A DNA stretch of 64,000 nucleotides from Schistocephalus solidus (lineage: Eukaryota; Platyhelminthes; Cestoda; Diphyllobothriidea; Diphyllobothriidae): positions 1 to 64,000 of the forward strand of contig WEDG01005507.1 in the NCBI GenBank assembly GCA_017591395.1, in the 5' to 3' direction. Of the stretch, positions 59,060-64,000 are shown one piece after another. The stretch's first letter is position 1; every line of letters starts with the position of its first letter. The notes beneath the pieces were generated by a model. The model saw nothing but the letters and a program-made list of their open reading frames with translations. It did no database searches and was not told the origin of the DNA. The position numbers and the translations under genes are program-made.

Positions 59060-59889
59060 AGGTCACCATATCCCCGGACCAACACCGCCAATGCTAAGGC
59101 CCCTCCAACATGCCAGCACTGTCAACGCACCTTCCGCTCGAATCGGCCTGGTCGGACATCTTCGGACGCAATGGACCAACAATCCGACAATTCCAACTTC
59201 TACGTCAAATTCTGCCAACCCTCCTTCGGACTCCCCCACCCTCACTCCTGGCATCAATTCCATTACTCCCACCATCATAGAGACTGCATCCCAATGCTCA
59301 TGGCCTGTTACCTCCACCACCGCCGCCGCCGCCACCACCACCATAAGCAATGGGGAGTCTCTCCTAAACTGTCCTCATTGCGACCGCACATACACCTCAC
59401 ACATCGGCCTTGTCGGTCAATTGCGAATCCACTGTACAGAGACTGGTGAACCAGTGCCTGAAGCACCAACACACAGCAGAGATCGTTGCCTCCACTGCCC
59501 TCACTCTCCTCGCGCATTCACTCATCGCATGGGCCTATTCGGTCAAATGCGCATGCATGAGAGTGGAATTCACCGCAATGCTGACAACACCGATACCCCA
59601 TGCACACCCTCCGCTCCTGCCATTCTTACCGCAACTTCCACCCCACTACCACGAATGACATCCCTACAGCATCTCTCGCTTTCTCCTGCCCGCACGGTGC
59701 CGCAACTTCAACTCACGCATCGGCCTGGTCGGTCACCTGTGAATCCATCGCATGGAGGCTGAGGAACCAGTGCCTGGCGTTCCGACATACAGTCGACGCG
59801 CCCGCCTCCACTGCCCTCACTGCTCCCGCACATTAACATACCGCATTGGCCTATTAGGTAACATGCGCCTCCACGACAACCTGCTGTAA
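59060..59889 (+). pseudogene. C-terminal C2H2 zinc-finger array, copy 1
   Basis: Five finger-like units recur. CQHCQRTFRS with GLVGHLRTQ (split by a frame change near 59,145); CPHCDRTYTSHIGLVGQLRI with HC; CPHSPRAFTHRMGLFGQMRM with H (second cysteine changed to serine); CPHG with decayed remainder near 59,690; and CPHCSRTLTYRIGLLGNMRL with H. They follow the C-x2-C-x12-H pattern and share a GLxGxxR helix. S/T/P-rich spacers separate them. The stop TAA lies at 59,887-59,889. Zinc fingers in retrotransposon proteins commonly bind nucleic acid; a multi-finger array at the C terminus is less usual and may direct target choice or RNA binding (inference). Confidence 0.75.
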
Positions 59890-59975
59890 ACCACCGGAGG
59901 CTAAGCCACATCAGCGCACACTACCTACACCAATACATAGATAACACCCTCACCATAATCACGTACCTGAGAATA

Positions 59976-60078
59976 TCTCGGTATCCTAGAAACCGTGGCT
60001 TGGAAGATGGCCAATCTGACGTTAACATCAGAGAACGCCATCAGCCCAGTGTATGTGCTGTGTGTGTTGGGTAGCTGA
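59976..60078 (-). repeat. Family X fragment leading into RTE-like copy 2
   Basis: tatctcggtatcctagaaac, cgtggcttggaag, ggccaatctgac, agcccagtgtatgtgctg and gtagctgacc match reversed family X from its 3' end. The sequence then jumps to the shared 5' block, omitting the remaining 350 or so bases of the family. Confidence 0.6.
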
Positions 60079-60667
60079 CCGGGGTGTAGGGGTACTAGTT
60101 AGGGGTAGCACCACACAGATAGAATTTGGTCGCTCCATTTGTCTCATAAAGGTGGTGAATGCTCCTGTGGCCGCCTCTAACTGGTACCCAACTCTCACCT
60201 GTGGCTCCTCGAAGTTGGGTTCTTCCCAGCGGCCACACCCCGGGCAACCGTCCCGACCGGCGAGCTAAAACAGGTGAGGGTCTCCGGTGTTGTGTGTGCC
60301 TCCACACCCGGTATGTCTGACTCCCGAACTTCCCAACTCCCCCTTTCAAAAATTCCTACGGTTGGGGCGACAGCAACCCCGTAGGCGGCCCAGGCTAACT
60401 CGGGTGTTTCTCCCACTAAAACAAAACTGTGACCCATAGTGCAGTTCGGCAGCCGTCTGGGATGTCCTAGCAGCCCTATTAAGGGACAGCACTGCTTGCC
60501 TCCTCGCGGAGGAAGGAGCTAGAAAATGTGCCCTTAACAAATGCTGGTTATCACGTCTTCTGCAGCCAGCCGCGGCTCGCAGATCGCAAAATACGTGATC
60601 TTAAAACTCAAAAAACACCAATACGCCCGTTCCCAATCCCCCTCGCCACACCCTCCAGGCTGCTCGG

Positions 60668-61612
60668 GTGAGTCCACTCACACTAGCAGCCTGGAATGTT
60701 CGTTCCCTTTTAGACAATCCTAGGAGCAGCCGGCTGGAACGAAGGACGGCGCTAATCGCTCGGGAACTGGCGCGCTACAAGGTGGACATTGTTGCTCTCA
60801 GCGAGACCCGATTCTCTAGCACGGTCAGCTGGAGGAGGTGGTGCCGGCTACACATTCGTCTGGAGCGGCCGGCCAAATGCAGAGGGACGCGACGCTGGTA
60901 TTGCCTTTGCCATCTGGAACGACATCGTGGGACGTCTGCCGTGTCTGCCGCAGGGTATAAATGATCGCCTGATGAGCCTCCGCCTGCCTCTTCGGGGAGA
61001 CCAGTTCGCCACCATCATCAGCGCCTATGCTCCCCCAATGACGAGCTCTGATGCGGTGAAGGACGAATTCTACGAGGACCTGCACGCACTGCTGGTGACT
61101 GTGTCGAAGGTGGACAAGTTAATTGTCCTTGGTGACTTCAACGCCCGCGTCGGGACGGACCACACGGCCTGGTAGGGAGTGCTGGGTCCCACAGTCTCGG
61201 GAGATGTAACGATAACGGCCTTATTCTTTTGTGCACGTGTGCGGAACACCGTCTCCTGCTGACCAACACATTCTTCCACCTTCCAACGCAGGAGAAGGTC
61301 ACGAGGGCGCACCCTCGGTCGCGGCGCTTGCATCTGCTGAATTATGTTCTCGTCCGGAAGCGAGATCGACAGGACGTGCTGGTAACCAAGGCGATCCGCG
61401 ATGCCTATGGTTGGACAGATCACCGCCTCGTCATCTCTCACATGAGGCTCCGACTGCAACCCCGACGAAGGCCCCAAGGTAAGAGGCCACCAGGTAAGTT
61501 TAATTCGCTTTTATTAAATTTGCCGGCTAATTGTTTTGATTTCAGCAACCAAATAACCGAAAAACTGGAGGACCTACATGCTCCAGATGATAATGCTACC
61601 TTGGAGACATGA
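60668..61612 (+). pseudogene. Apurinic-type endonuclease domain, copy 2
   Basis: [20 protein letters not shown], then a frameshift, [66 protein letters not shown] followed by TAG (61,173-61,175), then in another frame [37 protein letters not shown] and LNLPANCFDFSN. Unlike copy 1, the GDFN and TDHR catalytic motifs are both canonical. The 52-nt intron-like segment recurs at 61,494-61,545. The frame ends at TGA 61,610-61,612. Confidence 0.85.
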
Positions 61613-63690
61613 TGGTGTCAACTGTGAAAGGTCATCCATTCCACCGCCCTCGAAGTCCTTGGGTGCGCACGCCATCAACACCAGGACTGCTTTGACGACA
61701 ATGACGCCGACATCAGCAACTTACTCGCGGAGAAGAATGGACTACACAAAGCCTACATGGACCTTCGGACTGACGCCACCAAATCAGCCTTTTTCAGATG
61801 CCGTCGCCTTGTACAACAACGGCTGCGGGAGATGCAGGATGCCTGGATAATCCGAAAGGCTGAGGAAATCTAAGGTTATGCGGACTGCAAATAAATGAAA
61901 ACTTTTTCAAATCCATCAAGGCCATCTAAGGCCCGTGTATCAAGGGGACCGCACTGCTGCTCAGCTCCGACGGCAAAACACTGCTGAAAGTGAAATCGCA
62001 AATTCTGAAGCGCTGGGCTGAGCACTTTAGAAGTGTCCTTAATTGCTCATCAGCAATCTCAGATGCTGCAATCGACCGGCTCCCTCAAGTGGACACGAAC
62101 AATGACCTGGATCTTCCGCCTTCCCTACCAGAAACCATCCCGGCCGTGCAGCAGATTTCCAGCGGTGAAGCACCGGGATCCGACGCAATCCCACCGGAAG
62201 TCTACAAGCACGGTGGGCCCCGGCTGATGGCAGAACTCACAACACTCTTCCAGGAGATGTGGCGCCAAGGACAAGTTCCTCAGGATTTCAAAGACGCGAT
62301 AATCGTCCATCTCTTCAAACGGAAGGGGAACCGGCAAATCTGTGATAACCACAGAGGCATCTCGTTGCTCAACATCGCCAGGGATTATCTTCAGCGTTAT
62401 ACTTCTCAATCGTCTGAACGGACACCTAGAGCAGGGCCTGCTCCCGGAAAGCCAATGTGGCTTCCGCCGACACCGCAGAACAACCGCCATGATCTTTGCC
62501 GCCCACCAGCTACAAGAGAAGTGCCAGGAGATGCAAACTCACCTATACACAACCTTCGTGGATCTAACGAATGCCTTTGACACGGTGAAACGAGACGGAC
62601 TGTGGAAAGTCATGCAGAAATTCGGCTGTCCTTAGCGGTTAACGCACATGGTGCGCCAACTTCACGACGGGATGATGGCACGCGTCACTGACAACGGGAC
62701 GGTATCTGAAGCATTCGCAGTGACCAACGGAGTGAGGCAGGGCTGAGTACTGGTCCCACCCTCTGCAGTTTCATGTTCTCTGCTATGCTGATGGACGCCT
62801 ACCGTGATGGGTGCCCTGAGATCCGCATCGCCTACAGAACTGACGGGCACATTCTCAACAGTCGGCGTATGCAGGCTTCAACGCGCGTGTCTACGACTAC
62901 AGTCCATGACTTGCACTTCGCGGACGACTGTGCCCTAACACCGTGACGGAGGAGGACATGCAAAGGAGCATGGACCTCTTCGCAGCAGGTTGCACCGATA
63001 TTGGATTGAGAATCAGTACAGCCAAATCGGTTGTCACGCACAAGTCGCCACCCAGCGCGGAATACAATGCTCCCCGAATCAATGTCAACGGTGCTCAACT
63101 CAAAAACGTGGAAACCTTCGCTTATCTAGGAAGCACGCTCTCACGCACCACGAGAATCAATGACGAGGTTGCCCAACGCATCTCCAAAGCTGGTCAGGGT
63201 TTCGGCTGGCTGCAGGCCTCCATGTGGAATCACCACGGTATTCACCTGAACACAAAAACTGAAGATGTACAAGGCCGTTGTCTTGACGACACTCATTTAC
63301 GGAGCGGAGACCTGGACCGTCTACTTGAACCAAGCCAGGAAGTTGAATCACTTTCATCTCAGCTGCCTCCGCAGAATACTGAAGCTGAAATGGCAAGACA
63401 GGATCCCGCACATGGAAGTCCTGTAGTGGACCGGAATCCTCAGCATCCACGCTATGCTGAGGCAAGTACAACTGCGATGGAGAGGCCATCTGGTAAGATT
63501 GGACGACGAGCGACTACCCAAACGACTTTTCTACGGAGATGTCGCTACGGGTGCTCGCTGACAGGGAGGTCATAAACGACGCTACAAGGACACTTTGAAG
63601 AAATCGCTGAAGAAACTGCAAATCAACCCGGCGACCTGGGAGGACCTCGCCCAGGATAGAACGGCATGGAGAAGATCCACGAAGACTGGT
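61613..63690 (+). pseudogene. Linker and reverse transcriptase domain, copy 2
   Basis: After the shared TGA (61,625-61,627) the linker reads FDDNDADISNLLAEKNGL. RT begins with QILKRWAEHFRSVLNCSSAI, SSGEAPGSDAIPPEVYKHGG and VPQDFKDAIIVHLFKRKG, changes frame near 62,385, continues LLPESQCGFRRHRRTTAMIF and TTFVDLTNAFDTV, stops at TAG near 62,633, and continues to GVRQG with the shared TGA (62,744-62,746). The catalytic box reads HFADDCAL with the canonical FADD, then a frameshift, then SMDLFAAGCTDIGLRIST, VETFAYLGSTLSRTTRI and [17 protein letters not shown]. It is better preserved at catalytic sites than copy 1. Confidence 0.85.
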
Positions 63691-63759
63691 TCAGCAATCT
63701 ATGAGGCTAACCGGATCGCTGCCACCAAGGCCAAAAGAGCAGCACGAAATTCACCAGCG

Positions 63760-64000
63760 CCCCGGACCAACATCGTCGATGCCCAGGCCCTGCCAACATG
63801 CCTGCGCTCTCAACGCATCTTCCGCGCTCGAATCGGCCTGGTTGGACATCTTCGGACGCAATGCACCAACAATCCGACAATTCCAACTTCTACGTCAAAT
63901 TCTGCCAACCCTCCTTCAGACTCCCCCACCCTCATTCCTGGCATCAATTCCATTACTCCCACCAGCATAGAGACCACATCCCAATACTCATCGCCTGTTA
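63760..64000 (+). pseudogene. Start of zinc-finger region, copy 2 (partial)
   Basis: Reads ALPTCLRSQRIFRARIGLVG then HLRTQCTNNP, one finger in which the second cysteine position is changed (C-x2-S), followed by an S/T/P-rich spacer (SNSANPPSDSPTLIPGINS). The window ends before the second finger. Confidence 0.7.

Larger units (their letters stand above)
55401..59975 (+). mobile_element. RTE-like non-LTR retrotransposon, copy 1
   Basis: About 4.5 kb: a 5' non-coding block (55,401-55,978), a single long reading frame encoding endonuclease, linker, reverse transcriptase and C-terminal zinc fingers (55,979-59,889), and a short 3' tail of about 90 bp. No long terminal repeats or poly-A are visible. 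The frame is broken by several frameshifts and stops (for example about 56,515, TAA 56,863-56,865, TGA 56,938-56,940, TAG at 57,321, about 57,555, TGA 58,056-58,058 and a TGA at about 58,625). It can be mobilised only in trans, if at all. The second copy follows about 100 bp downstream in the same orientation. Clade named by RT block structure; a phylogeny could move it. Confidence 0.85.
60083..64000 (+). mobile_element. RTE-like non-LTR retrotransposon, copy 2 (cut by window end)
   Basis: Head-to-tail with copy 1. The 5' block (60,083-60,667) is almost identical to 55,401-55,978, differing by a 6-bp insertion (atagaa, about 60,119) and a few substitutions. Domain order is the same and the window ends inside the first spacer of the zinc-finger region. 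Independent lesions include a frameshift near 60,815, TAG at 61,174, TGA at 61,610-61,612, a frameshift near 62,385, TAG at about 62,633, a frameshift near 62,940 and another near 63,260. Two TGA stops are shared with copy 1. Confidence 0.85.

Overview
The window looks like a repeat-dominated stretch of a large flatworm nuclear genome, most likely a diphyllobothriidean tapeworm (Spirometra/Sparganum type). The evidence is indirect: the endonuclease/reverse-transcriptase polyprotein at 56-64 kb, with its zinc-finger tail, is one I associate with that group, and Penelope-like, CR1/Jockey-like and hammerhead-ribozyme repeats are typical of flatworms. There are no operons, ribosome binding sites, rRNA genes or intact tRNA genes. 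I could not support a single intact host protein-coding gene; nearly all open frames outside the transposons are short and compositionally random.

Layout. 0.2-0.74 kb: a tandem satellite of about 232 bp, one unit of which folds as a nearly complete hammerhead ribozyme, ending in an AT microsatellite. 0.9-2.15 kb: tandem partial copies of a dispersed repeat called here family X. 5.17-8.38 kb: 3.2 kb of degenerate ACT/CACC/TTAC simple repeat with almost no G on the plus strand. 11.4 kb: a fold-back palindrome made of Penelope-type ends. 13.4, 17.6 and 19.8 kb: three copies of a second hammerhead repeat; the 19.8 kb copy has a complete catalytic core. 15.5-15.76 kb: a GGA tract. 18.0-19.1 kb: a Penelope-like element (PLE) whose endonuclease is deleted. 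17.1, 22.4-22.7, 25.2 and 46.7-46.9 kb: a dispersed repeat (family T), three copies of which carry degenerate telomere-like CCTAAC arrays. 25.4-43.4 kb: mostly featureless AT-rich DNA with a few GC-rich patches. 43.5-45.6 kb: two decayed PLEs side by side, one still flanked by inverted repeats. 46-47.4 kb: more family X. 47.7-50.3 kb: a decayed CR1/Jockey-like element. 50.7-55.1 kb: more family X plus two small retroelement fragments. 55.4-64 kb: two head-to-tail copies of an RTE-like retrotransposon with apurinic-type endonuclease, reverse transcriptase and C-terminal C2H2 zinc fingers; the second copy runs off the window.

How it fits together. Every recognisable protein is part of a retroelement life cycle, and every copy carries stops or frameshifts, so none is likely to be autonomous. 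The most interesting part is the RNA layer: two unrelated repeat families carry hammerhead ribozymes with very short helix III, the type known from flatworm satellites, Penelope-like elements and retrozymes. One of these families flanks a PLE in inverted orientation. The two tandem RTE-like copies share inactivating stops and a conserved intron-like segment, which points to amplification from a defective source or to gene conversion.
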